Source: Pseudomonadota bacterium (GTDB taxonomy: Bacteria; Desulfobacterota; Desulfobulbia; Desulfobulbales; CALZHT01). Taken from it: DNA of 64,000 nt. The stretch lies in assembly GCA_018823135.1 (NCBI GenBank), contig JAHJJF010000136.1:1-64000 (forward strand), read 5' to 3'. The notes under the pieces were generated by a model that saw only the letters and a program-made list of their open reading frames with translations, made no database searches and had not been told where the DNA came from. Positions 7,604 to 16,237 of this stretch are shown piece by piece. Position 1 is the stretch's first letter. Every line of letters starts with the position of its first letter. Both the position numbers and the translations under genes were made by a program.

Positions 7604-9193
7604 ATGTCAGTGTTTAAAAGTAAAACTCTATTACTCCTTGTATCAATATGGCTGCTTAGTTGCGGTTTTGCAAACGGTGGAGAATATTATGTTTCAAAGG
7701 CGGGAAATGATCAAACCGGGGACGGCAGGATTACCAATCCATGGCATAGCATCGCCATGGGGGTAAGCAGACTCGCAGCCGGGGATACCCTTAATATCCG
7801 GCAAGGAACATATCAAGAGGCGGACGTGAGGATTCGCACGAGCGGCAGCGAGGGAAACCCCATTATTATTAAAAACTTTGAGAATGAAAAAGTAGTTTTG
7901 AGTGGCACGAAACAAATCGACAACGGTTGGGAACAATACAACAACAATGGACAAATCGTCTGGAGATTGAATGTCTGGCAGGATGACATCTCAAAATGGC
8001 AAAAGGACGCAGGGAGTAATTTGGGAGTAAACAGTCGCGGCACAAAATTCTGGCCAAGAATTGTTATACAAAATGCCAAGGGTTACGTACAGGGACAATT
8101 TTTGAAAAGTGATCCGGAAAGTGACCTCCCTGTCCCTCCCCACCAGGAAGAGTTCCTTTCGGATGTGGATGTCCCTGGAGAATGGTATTTTGAGAAAACG
8201 GATGGCTTCCTGTATGTCTTTCCAAGAGATATTTACGGAGCAGGATATAACGCCAATAATTACACCTTTGAAATCGGCGTGCTGGGGAGAGCTTTCCAGG
8301 AGTTAAACAGTGATACTTTCTCTTACATCATTATTGAAGGGCTTCATTTTTATGGTTATACCGCGATATCACTCGTGGAGAATGATCAGGTACAATCAGC
8401 CGGTGCTATCAGTTTCTCTAAATGGGAAAAAACCGAGGATTCAATTCGTTCTCATATTGAAGTCAGAAACTGTATGTTCGAAAAATGTTACAGACCAATC
8501 GTTCTGGTGCAAATAGATGATATCAAAGTGACTGATTGTCAATTTATCGAGTGCTTTGATCAGGGGATTGCCTTGTATGCCGTGGAAAGTCAGGATTTAT
8601 CCGATGCAAGAAATCACAATGCAACTATTTCAGGGTGTTCATTTACCAGGATGTATGATCATTACCCCACGATTGCAGGAGGCGGAAATGCGCGCTCGGC
8701 TGCAATAAAAATCATGGGCACAGTAAATGCTGTGGTGGAAAACTGCGAAATAGACTTTGCTGAAAACATGAATGGAATCTGGTTCGATGTAGCTTCAACG
8801 GATGGTGTCATATCTGACAATATTGTCTCACAGGCAGGGAAAGCCGGCATTTTCATTGAAAACAGATCTGACAATGCCCAGGTCACCGGCAACATAGTCA
8901 GAGACTGCAGAATGGGTATTAAAGTTGGAACTGTTAATGAAATACAGGGGGAAACTAATGCTCCAAAAAATACAGTAATATACTCAAATTATATCGTTAA
9001 TTGCCTCGATAGTATCTACCTTCTGGCAGCAATCAAACCAAGTGTAATTTATAACAGTATGGTCGATTCAACAAGAATGAACATCTATCTTTCAGACTCT
9101 GTTTATCTCTGGAATAATGCGGATGATATTCTTCTGGACTCGAATATTATCGGTTTGTTAACACCAGCTATGACAAAGATGGAATCTCGATAG
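7604..9193 (+). CDS. Exported right-handed beta-helix repeat protein
   Basis: 529 residues from ATG 7604, chosen for its AGGAGG site and because a signal sequence follows at once (residues 3-20, LLLLVSIWLLSCGFANG; the Cys could be a lipobox). Mature protein opens with a DUF1565-like motif (YYVSKAGNDQTGDG, then NPWHSI, AAGDTLNIRQGTY) as in parallel beta-helix polysaccharide lyases and surface proteins. Downstream are repeated short strands with N/D ladders (ISGCSFTRM, VENCEIDFAENMNGIW, ISDNIVSQAGKAGIFIENRS, VTGNIVRDC) of the pectate-lyase-type coil. It may act on or bind polysaccharide outside the cell; no catalytic residues can be assigned. The last coil appears frameshifted (see findings). 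A sigma54 promoter precedes it. Confidence 0.8.
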   Translation: MSVFKSKTLLLLVSIWLLSCGFANGGEYYVSKAGNDQTGDGRITNPWHSIAMGVSRLAAGDTLNIRQGTYQEADVRIRTSGSEGNPIIIKNFENEKVVLSGTKQIDNGWEQYNNNGQIVWRLNVWQDDISKWQKDAGSNLGVNSRGTKFWPRIVIQNAKGYVQGQFLKSDPESDLPVPPHQEEFLSDVDVPGEWYFEKTDGFLYVFPRDIYGAGYNANNYTFEIGVLGRAFQELNSDTFSYIIIEGLHFYGYTAISLVENDQVQSAGAISFSKWEKTEDSIRSHIEVRNCMFEKCYRPIVLVQIDDIKVTDCQFIECFDQGIALYAVESQDLSDARNHNATISGCSFTRMYDHYPTIAGGGNARSAAIKIMGTVNAVVENCEIDFAENMNGIWFDVASTDGVISDNIVSQAGKAGIFIENRSDNAQVTGNIVRDCRMGIKVGTVNEIQGETNAPKNTVIYSNYIVNCLDSIYLLAAIKPSVIYNSMVDSTRMNIYLSDSVYLWNNADDILLDSNIIGLLTPAMTKMESR

Positions 9194-9249
9194 TGATGGC
9201 TCGAATTGGAAATCTAAAGACAATGCTAAATAAATTTGCAAATGCCGGT

Positions 9250-9340
9250 TCAGGACAGCTTCTTGAGCAGCCAGGCCAAATTGATCCCGTGATCGTGATC
9301 TTTGCGAGGCCGCCCAACAAATAGCCATTTGTCCCGCATG
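9250..9340 (-). pseudogene. Remnant 3' end of an FMN-reductase-like gene
   Basis: Minus-strand translation ends in INLAWLLKKLS followed by TGA, matching VNMAWLLKKLS at the end of the intact FMN reductase at 12844-13416; the DNA around the stop (CTTGAGCAGCCAGGCCA) is also nearly identical. Upstream only a few residues (GVRLMRD) still resemble the parent family, so this is a decayed fragment. It could be a leftover of a duplicate or of a recombination event. Confidence 0.6.
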
Positions 9341-9366
9341 AGCCTGACCCCTTTGATGGAAGGATA

Positions 9367-9406
9367 AAATAAGAACGGGCAGGCAAATGCCCACCCGTTC
9401 TTATTT
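9367..9406 (-). terminator. Hairpin terminator
   Basis: Arms AAATAAGAACGGG and CCCGTTCTTATTT are exact inverted repeats of 13 bases, with a few extra GGC/GCC pairs and an AAAT loop. The stem ends in A/T on both sides, so it can act in either direction. It lies 21 bases after the stop of the minus-strand gene that ends at 9428. Confidence 0.75.
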
Positions 9407-9427
9407 CGTGAATCAGGGACATGAACC

Positions 9428-11014
9428 CTAGGGCCCATTTTTGCTGACGTTGGATTCAAGCATGGGATCGGATCCCTGGTGCAGGTTGCCATACAGCGGT
9501 CCCCAGCCGCCGTCACTCAACTTATCCTGGGCCAGAGCGACTGTAATGAGCCGTACGCCATCGGAAGCTGCCGCCACCTGGGCGGTTTGATGTCTGGTGG
9601 TGCGCCAGCGTAATGTGGTTTTTGAAGTGTCGGTCCACTCTTCCACGGATTCTTCCCGCCAGTTTTCATCAATAATGGTACACCGCAGGGGATTGCCACC
9701 CTCCTTATTATTGCTCTTGACCAGAGATGTGGCTTTTTCCTTGAGCGATTGGATATCCTTGCCGGTGTACTTATCCGGTGTCATATAGGTGCGCTCCATG
9801 CGGATCTGGCGATTTCCCTTGTCTTTAGCCACCAGGGCGTCAAACTTTGTCTGGACCTGCTGGGCCTTGGGATCGGTGCCGAGTGCGGTAACCGCATTCT
9901 TTGTTTCCTCGCCAATGGACGTCATCCTCTTGTGATCCAAAAGATTTGGCCTGATGGATTTGTCCGATTTCCAGCCGTTGTCTTTTTCAAGATAGGCCAT
10001 TGCCGCGCTGATCTCACTTTCAGCTCTCTCGGATACCGAGCCCATGCGGCTTGCAAATCCCTCTTCAAAGTCCTTTAAACGCATCGGGGCCTGGTTATCT
10101 GCGATATCTTCAAGTGCCCATGTCCTGCCATTGGGAAAATCCGTCTTCTTGTATTCCTCGTAGAATTTCTTAAACGCCTCGTACCGTTTTTTCGCATCGG
10201 CGAACTTTTCAGGCTCTGATGTTCCCGGCACAAACACTAATTTGGCGGGATTATGTCCTTCACCGCTACTGTAGGCGAGGTATTCGCGAAACTTTGCCAC
10301 CCATTCCTCGGATTTTTTTTCCTTGGCAGCCTCGGCGCCCGCAGCATCGGCCTCTGCCTTGATCTCAGCGTTACCTTGTGCAGCGACCTTATTGACAAGC
10401 TCGTTATAGCGATTTTTTACGGCAACGTAGTCAGGGTGGGTCGGATCAAATTGATTTGCGTACATCCTGTCGATATACGCAAACGAACTCTCCGCCTCCT
10501 TGAGCCAGCGGTTGGCATTATTGGCGTCTTTTCCGGCGTATTCATCAGCGTTGTCGAGATTTTCATTAATGCCCTCAAGATTCTTTTTTAGCCCTGCTGG
10601 AAGCTTGGTGAGATCAATTTGTTTTGTGGTGGTGGCGGGTTTTGAGGAATTGGCAGATATCGCCTTGGGTTGCGGTTTTTTGGGCAATGCCGGGCCTGAA
10701 GGCGATGTATTTACCGTCGCATGGCCAAGCTTCTTGTCAACATTCTGCTGCATACGTTCGAGCTTTTTCTCGACCTGTGATATTTTTGGGTTATCAGGCT
10801 CTTCGGTCTTACCCTGTTCAAGGAGTCCGGCCGCTTCCTGCAACATGGTGGCTGCTTCTTCGCTTTTCCCGCTATGCATTTTTCGCTCGGCGTCACGAAT
10901 AATTTTTTCAGCCTCTTTGGCAAGATCATTTGCTCCGGCAAAGGCTGCACCTGGCGCCAACAGAGATATGGCTAAAAAAACTGTAATAATGACTCTCCAC
11001 CAGTTCGAACCCAT
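9428..11014 (-). CDS. Exported coiled-coil protein of unknown function
   Basis: 528 residues with a clear signal peptide (VIITVFLAISLLAPGAAFAG, cleavage near residue 27). Residues about 28-100 are charged and helical (KEAEKIIRDAERKMHSGKSE, then AATMLQEAAGLLEQGK), with a TPR-like look, followed by a Pro/Ala/Ser/Thr linker (about 105-135) and long Lys/Glu/Ala-rich helices (about 150-400). The last 100 residues contain RCTIIDENWREESVEEW and WRTTRHQTAQVAAA and may be a small beta domain. I do not recognise the family. It is a single gene with its own terminator downstream; the upstream 190 bases to the flavin reductase hold no recognised promoter. Confidence 0.75.
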   Translation of the reverse strand: MGSNWWRVIITVFLAISLLAPGAAFAGANDLAKEAEKIIRDAERKMHSGKSEEAATMLQEAAGLLEQGKTEEPDNPKISQVEKKLERMQQNVDKKLGHATVNTSPSGPALPKKPQPKAISANSSKPATTTKQIDLTKLPAGLKKNLEGINENLDNADEYAGKDANNANRWLKEAESSFAYIDRMYANQFDPTHPDYVAVKNRYNELVNKVAAQGNAEIKAEADAAGAEAAKEKKSEEWVAKFREYLAYSSGEGHNPAKLVFVPGTSEPEKFADAKKRYEAFKKFYEEYKKTDFPNGRTWALEDIADNQAPMRLKDFEEGFASRMGSVSERAESEISAAMAYLEKDNGWKSDKSIRPNLLDHKRMTSIGEETKNAVTALGTDPKAQQVQTKFDALVAKDKGNRQIRMERTYMTPDKYTGKDIQSLKEKATSLVKSNNKEGGNPLRCTIIDENWREESVEEWTDTSKTTLRWRTTRHQTAQVAAASDGVRLITVALAQDKLSDGGWGPLYGNLHQGSDPMLESNVSKNGP

Positions 11015-11206
11015 ATGTATCCCCCCTAAATCAATTTGGTATTCTTATATACAGTGCTCCCATGGCCACAGTAAACTTCAGATCATCCATTACACTCTAA
11101 CATTCTCTAATCAGCAAGTAACCTGTTTCCAGCGAATACTAATCAAGTGAGCACATTAAGTCGGGACCTTCAAATGATCGGCTGTCTGGTGGTTATCCAG
11201 CGCTTA

Positions 11207-11821
11207 TCATCTGAGGGACTGGAGGACTCTGCGTCTGGTATTTTTCTTGCGTATGGAAAAGCCGAAATGGTCGATGACCGGACCGAGGGAGAAGTAGTTT
11301 CCTAAGCCATACGCTAGCAGGCCGACTTGGTCGAGCCGCAGCTTTCCAGTGGCATCGATGAATTGGGAGGAAACCTGTACCCCAACCACTTCCGCCACAA
11401 ACATGGTATGACTGCCGAGGGGCATGGTGTGGCGCACTTGACATTCGATGTTGATGACGCATTCCTGGATAATCGGACATTTTACCGTGCCGGATGCTCC
11501 TTGGGTGAGCCCTGATTCAGCAAATTTGTCAATAGTGCTACCGGAGACCATGCCGCACCAGTCTGTAATTTTTGCCTGCTTGTGGGTGGGAATGTTTACC
11601 ACAAACTCCCCTGTAGCCTGGATTATTTCATAGGAATGACGTTCCCGGCGTAACGAAATGGAAAGCATTGGAGGGTCGGTGCAGACAGTGCCTATCCACG
11701 CAATGGTGATTATATTCGGTCGCCACTCCGGAGCATGCCCGCAACTAACCAGCACCACAGGCACTGGCGCTAGGACATTACCCGGCTTCCAACATTGTTT
11801 TTCGTTGTTACTTTTGGCCAT
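11207..11821 (-). CDS. Flavin reductase-like FMN-binding protein (flavoredoxin type)
   Basis: 204 residues from ATG 11821 (an in-frame GTG at 11827 is possible). The protein follows the flavin reductase domain: VLVSCGHAPEWRPNIITIAW (substrate loop and T/W core), PPMLSISLRRERHSYEII (typical P-x-h-x-h-x-h-x-RxxxxT/SxxxI), GEFVVNIP, and DKFAESGLTQ, which is the FMN-binding split barrel signature. Members reduce flavins or, as flavoredoxin in sulfate reducers, carry electrons. CECQVRHT-like ECQVRHTMPLGSHTMFVAEV completes the barrel. The C-terminal basic tail (IRKKNTRRR) is unusual. No partner gene is adjacent apart from the FMN reductase further upstream. Confidence 0.85.
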   Translation of the reverse strand: MAKSNNEKQCWKPGNVLAPVPVVLVSCGHAPEWRPNIITIAWIGTVCTDPPMLSISLRRERHSYEIIQATGEFVVNIPTHKQAKITDWCGMVSGSTIDKFAESGLTQGASGTVKCPIIQECVINIECQVRHTMPLGSHTMFVAEVVGVQVSSQFIDATGKLRLDQVGLLAYGLGNYFSLGPVIDHFGFSIRKKNTRRRVLQSLR

Positions 11822-11983
11822 AGTCACTCATGTAAATCTCAAGATAAATTCCAGCAATGCACAACTCCTGGGCCTCGGCCAGGATGACAGGGAATCAGCA
11901 GGTCAGGCTTACAAGGAAAAAAGGAAAATGTCACATCGGCCAGATATTATAATCGGTATGGATTGGCGGTGCAACTTTCGCGG

Positions 11984-12754
11984 CTACAGCTTACGGAACA
12001 GTCGGATCAAATCCTCCGGTATCCCGGTGTCAAAGGTCATGAGCTCATGGGTGAAGGGGTGAGTGAAAGAAATTGAGCGGGCATGGAGGGCGAGCCGTTT
12101 TGAACCGGTGTCCTTATTCTCGTATTTCCTGTCACCGACGACGGGATGGCCCTTTTCCGCAAAGTGCACGCGGATCTGGTGCTTGCGGCCAGTGAGAAGA
12201 TGAATATCAACCAGGCTGAACCTTTTTGACTCTTCAGAAACTTTGTAAGCCGTATGAGCAAGCTTCCCCTTGGCAGCATCACTGGTCGAGTAAACTCTCT
12301 GGGCTTTATTCTCGACCAGATAGGAGGAGATCGTTCCCTCTTTGACCGTCAGTCGACCATGAACGATTGCCAGGTAGTGTTTTTCGGTATTCTCCCAATC
12401 CTCCTGCAGGAATTTTTTAGTCTGTTCGCTTTTGGCAAAAATAAGTACCCCGGACGTATCCTTATCCAGGCGGTGGACCACATACACCCGGTTGCGTGAT
12501 TTTGGATACCCCTTGCGGACATAATCATTGAGCAGATAATGGACCGTTCTCGACTTTTCCCGATCAGTGCCAATGGTCAGCAACCCCGGAGGTTTCACCA
12601 CCACAATGATATCCTTGTCCTCATGCAGGATTGGCAGTCCTCTTGGTTGATGCTTTCTGGTCGGCCGATCGCTTTTGATCATAGTATCCAATATAATCCC
12701 ATATTCCCTTGGCCCGTTTTTCCTCTTCGAAGAAAGGTCGGCATAAGCCATCAA
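11984..12754 (-). CDS. RluA-family pseudouridine synthase
   Basis: 256 residues; an in-frame ATG at 12682 would shorten it by 24 residues and give a start close to the conserved domain. The catalytic motif HRLDKDTSG (Asp is the nucleophile) is present near residue 93, preceded by VVVKPPGLLTIG, the usual start of the RluA catalytic domain, and followed by TGRKHQIRVHFA and GHPVVGDRKYE. These features define RluA/RluC/RluD-type enzymes that isomerise uridines in rRNA or tRNA. No S4 RNA-binding domain is visible, so it resembles the short RluA/TruC subgroup. The exact target cannot be given. Confidence 0.9.
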   Translation of the reverse strand: MMAYADLSSKRKNGPREYGIILDTMIKSDRPTRKHQPRGLPILHEDKDIIVVVKPPGLLTIGTDREKSRTVHYLLNDYVRKGYPKSRNRVYVVHRLDKDTSGVLIFAKSEQTKKFLQEDWENTEKHYLAIVHGRLTVKEGTISSYLVENKAQRVYSTSDAAKGKLAHTAYKVSEESKRFSLVDIHLLTGRKHQIRVHFAEKGHPVVGDRKYENKDTGSKRLALHARSISFTHPFTHELMTFDTGIPEDLIRLFRKL

Positions 12755-12843
12755 AACAGCCTTTCCCTTGTCTCATTCCCATTATTTCAGCGCGATATCA
12801 TATACCTGGGGACACAATACCAATTAATTTTGCAATTGCCGTT

Positions 12844-13416
12844 TCAAGACAATTTCTTGAGCAGCCAGGCCATATTGACTCCGAGATCCTTCATGGTCTT
12901 GATGCCTTCTTCATCTTTCAGGACATCGCCCGGGTTCCCACCGATCCCCATATTCCAGTACGATGAACCCACCACAATCATCTGGCCGATGAGGAAGAAA
13001 TAATTGAGCGAACTTAAAACATGGGCGGAACCGCAGCGCCTCACTGCAACAACACCTGCTCCCGCCTTGCGTTTGAACATATCGCCGTTGGCCCGCGAGG
13101 TCATGCCGCAGCGCTCGATCAATGCCTTCATATTGGTGGACACATCGGCAAAATAGGTGGGCGAACCAAGGATGATGCCGTCCGCCGCCTTCATCTTGTC
13201 GATGTAGCTGTTCATCTCATCGTTGCTGACCCCGCAGCGTCCGTCCTTATTTTCAAAACATTTTAAACAGGCAATACAGCCGGCAAGATTTTTGCCAGCC
13301 AGCTCAACCAGTTCCGTCTCGACCCCTTCTTTGTTGAGCGCGTCAAGAACGGTGTTCAACAGATGGGCGGTGTTGCCGCCCTTTCTGGCGCTGCCGTTAA
13401 AAGCCACGACTTTCAT
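12844..13416 (-). CDS. NAD(P)H-dependent FMN reductase (flavodoxin-fold)
   Basis: 190 residues from ATG 13416 (AAGGTG site; GTG at 13425 is in frame). It has the flavodoxin-like fold: KVVAFNGSARKGGNTAHLL is the phosphate-binding loop, LAGCIACLKCFENKDGRC carries a Cys cluster (C-x2-C-x2-C) common in this iron-sulfur flavoprotein-like branch, and GIILGSPTYFADVST is the FMN ring-binding segment. Such enzymes reduce FMN or small aromatic substrates with NAD(P)H. The C-terminus NMAWLLKKLS is repeated in the remnant at 9250. A MITE-like element lies between it and glycogen phosphorylase. Confidence 0.85.
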   Translation of the reverse strand: MKVVAFNGSARKGGNTAHLLNTVLDALNKEGVETELVELAGKNLAGCIACLKCFENKDGRCGVSNDEMNSYIDKMKAADGIILGSPTYFADVSTNMKALIERCGMTSRANGDMFKRKAGAGVVAVRRCGSAHVLSSLNYFFLIGQMIVVGSSYWNMGIGGNPGDVLKDEEGIKTMKDLGVNMAWLLKKLS

Positions 13417-13441
13417 AGAATTCACCTTTTTTTTGATTGAC

Positions 13442-13603
13442 TAGTGTCTGTCCATATATGAGTATTTTTGTTCAAGATCAAGGAATACTTAAAAAATAAC
13501 CGCAGGCATATACATGATATTCCGAGGATTATTTTTTAAGTATGACGCTGAGATTGGGCGAGATAAGCGCAGACTTCGAAGGACCATTTATGGACGGGCA
13601 CTA
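13442..13603. repeat. MITE-like element with nested inverted repeats
   Basis: The outer ends TAGTGTCTGTCCATATATG (13442-13460) and the complement of 13585-13603 match at 16 of 19 bases. Inside is an exact 15-base inverted repeat (ATACTTAAAAAATAA at 13485 and its complement at 13529-13543). The element fills the gap between two genes and almost touches the glycogen phosphorylase stop. No open frame is present. It may serve as a hairpin terminator for either gene. Confidence 0.6.
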
Positions 13604-13608
13604 TGAAA

Positions 13609-16086
13609 TCAGACCTTAATACCCCAGATATCCTCTGCATATTCTCTGATTGTCCGGTCGCTGGAGAATTTACCCATACCGGCCACATTCAATATGGACT
13701 TATGCATCCAGGTCTTCTGATCGAGATAGGCGCGGCCCACTTCATGCTGGGCACGGATATAATCCTCAAAATCAAGCAGCAGCAGATACGGATCATCACG
13801 ACTGAGAAGAGAGTCGACAATGGGTTGAAACAGGCCGGGATCCTGCTTGGAAAACATCCCGTCGCTGATTGAATCAATTACCCGTCTGACCTCAGGATTT
13901 TCAGTATAGACCTGCATGGGGGTAACACCATTACCAGACTTGGCAGCTTCAGCCTCCTGGGCATTCATCCCGAAAATGAACATATTTTCCTCGCCCACCT
14001 CCTCCTTGATTTCGATATTAGCGCCGTCAAGGGTGCCGATGGTAAGCGCGCCGTTCAGGGCAAATTTCATGTTACCGGTGCCCGAGGCTTCGGTGCCGGC
14101 GGTTGAAATCTGTTCGGAGAGGTCGGACGCCGGAAATATCTTCTCCGCCAGCGACACCCCATAATTCGGGATAAAAACCACCCGCAGTCTGCCGTTTATC
14201 CGGGGATCAGCATTGACAACCTCGGCTACGGAATTAATCATTTTAATGATCAGTTTCGCTCGCCAGTAGGACGGGGCAGCCTTACCGGCAAAAATTACCG
14301 TCCTGGAAGCTACTTTCAGATCAGGGTTATCCAGGAATCGGAAATACAGAACAATCACATGAAGGAGATTCAGCAGCTGGCGCTTATACTCATGAATACG
14401 TTTGACCTGCACATCAAACATCGAATCAACCGACACTTCAATGCCGCATTGTTCAGCAATCAATCTGGCCAGCCGCTGCTTGTTGTCCTTTTTGACTTTA
14501 TGCCATTTCTTCCTGAAAATCTTTTCCTCGGCAAAGGGCTTCAATTGTTTCAGCTGATCCAGATCGGTTATCCACTTATCGCCAATAGTCTCGGTTATTA
14601 ACGAGGCCAGACCGGGATTACATTTCAAAAGCCACCGGCGCTGGGTTATACCATTGGTTTTATTATTAAATTTACCTGGATATAATTCATCAAACAAAGG
14701 GAAAATTCGGGTTTTCAAGAGATGGGTATGCAGCATTGCCACACCATTGACCGAATGACTGCCGACAATGGCCAGATGCGCCATGCGGATCTTTTTCACA
14801 GAGCCTTCCTCAATGAGCGAAAGGGCTCTCAACTTCTCAACATCGCCGGAATAATGGGATGATACTTCTTTGAGAAAGCGTCGATTGATTTCATAAATGA
14901 TTTCCAGATGACGGGGCAGAACTCGCGCCATCAATTCAACCGACCAGGTTTCCAGGGCCTCGGGCATCAAGGTATGGTTGGTATAGCCGAAGGTTTTTAC
15001 ACATATTTTCCAGGCCTGCTCCCAGTGCAGCCCCTCAATGTCGAGGAAGAGCCGCATCAATTCCGGGATGGCGATGGCCGGATGGGTGTCGTTGAGCTGT
15101 ACGGCAATCCTGTCACTGAACTGCGCAAAGGTGGTGTTCTTCTTTTTATAGCGCCTGAAAATATCCTGAAAAGTAGCAGCAACAAAAAAATACTGCTGTT
15201 TGAGACGCAACTCCTGTCCCTCCCGAATGTCATCCGAAGGATACAACACCTTGGAAACGGTTTCCGATTTGACCTTGCTCTGGACCGCAGAGATGTAATC
15301 ACCCTTGTTAAAACAGGAAAGATCGATCTCGCGCGATGCTTTGGCGGTCCAGAGACGCATATTGATTACATGTTCGTTATTATAGCCCGGCACCAGATAA
15401 TCACAGGGAGTTGCGACGATCTCCTCCGTATCGATCCAGCTTGAGCGATAATTGCCATCGGCATCAGTATAACTTTTCACCCGACCGTAAAAATATACCG
15501 GGAAAAAAGTATCCTGGCGCTCGAATTCCCAGGGGGTGCCGAACCTAAGCCAGTTATCCGGATTTTCTATCTGAAAGCCGTCCAGTAATTTCTGATAAAA
15601 CAGGCCGTATTCGTATCTGATCCCATAGCCGTAAGCAGGTATCCGCAAAGTGGCGATGGAGTCAAGGAAACATGCGGCAAGCCTGCCCAGGCCGCCATTC
15701 CCCAGGGCGGCATCCTCTTCAGCCTCCCGTACCGATTCCAGATCGAAACCCAGTTGTTCCACGGCCTCGGTAACCTCATCGAGAATGCCGAGATTTATCA
15801 AGGCATTGCCCAGGGAACGGCCGATGAGAAACTCAAGGGAGAGGTAATACACCCGCTTCTTTTTTTTGGCGTAATAACTTTTCTGGGTTTGTATCCAGCG
15901 CTCCACCATTACATCACGCATGGAGTAGGCAATGGCCTTGAATAAATCTCTGATGCCGGCGCGTTCCGGATCCCTGCCTTGAACGGTCAGGAGATGATGG
16001 GTGATTTTTTGCTTAAGATCCTCAATACGTTTAGGATCGAAGGTTGTGGGGGAACCGGGGGGCTCGGCGATTATTTTCTTGGGCAT
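13609..16086 (-). CDS. glgP: Glycogen/alpha-glucan phosphorylase
   Basis: 825 residues from ATG 16086 (MPKKIIAEPPGSP); the frame extends 20 residues upstream without family similarity. The enzyme releases glucose-1-phosphate from glycogen by phosphorolysis using pyridoxal phosphate. Visible signatures: YYLSLEFLIGRSLGNALINL near residue 80, AALGNGGLGRLAACFLDS, VQLNDTHPAIAIPELMR, and the PLP-lysine motif EASGTGNMKFALNGAL-TIGTLDGANIEI in the C-terminal third. The length is typical. It stands alone with no other glycogen genes in the window; the gene is monocistronic between intergenic regions. Cytoplasmic reserve mobilisation is the expected role. Confidence 0.97.
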   Translation of the reverse strand: MPKKIIAEPPGSPTTFDPKRIEDLKQKITHHLLTVQGRDPERAGIRDLFKAIAYSMRDVMVERWIQTQKSYYAKKKKRVYYLSLEFLIGRSLGNALINLGILDEVTEAVEQLGFDLESVREAEEDAALGNGGLGRLAACFLDSIATLRIPAYGYGIRYEYGLFYQKLLDGFQIENPDNWLRFGTPWEFERQDTFFPVYFYGRVKSYTDADGNYRSSWIDTEEIVATPCDYLVPGYNNEHVINMRLWTAKASREIDLSCFNKGDYISAVQSKVKSETVSKVLYPSDDIREGQELRLKQQYFFVAATFQDIFRRYKKKNTTFAQFSDRIAVQLNDTHPAIAIPELMRLFLDIEGLHWEQAWKICVKTFGYTNHTLMPEALETWSVELMARVLPRHLEIIYEINRRFLKEVSSHYSGDVEKLRALSLIEEGSVKKIRMAHLAIVGSHSVNGVAMLHTHLLKTRIFPLFDELYPGKFNNKTNGITQRRWLLKCNPGLASLITETIGDKWITDLDQLKQLKPFAEEKIFRKKWHKVKKDNKQRLARLIAEQCGIEVSVDSMFDVQVKRIHEYKRQLLNLLHVIVLYFRFLDNPDLKVASRTVIFAGKAAPSYWRAKLIIKMINSVAEVVNADPRINGRLRVVFIPNYGVSLAEKIFPASDLSEQISTAGTEASGTGNMKFALNGALTIGTLDGANIEIKEEVGEENMFIFGMNAQEAEAAKSGNGVTPMQVYTENPEVRRVIDSISDGMFSKQDPGLFQPIVDSLLSRDDPYLLLLDFEDYIRAQHEVGRAYLDQKTWMHKSILNVAGMGKFSSDRTIREYAEDIWGIKV

Positions 16087-16237
16087 GTTTCTCTCAAATG
16101 GCAATAAAACATTAAAGTTTATGAACTCGAAAAGACTCCATCGCACAGCCTCGGATGGCTAAACATTCCAGGTAGTTGTGATACTTCAGGCTACAACGCC
16201 GCTCCACTGAAAGTCAATTTAAATTTGACCGCTCAGT

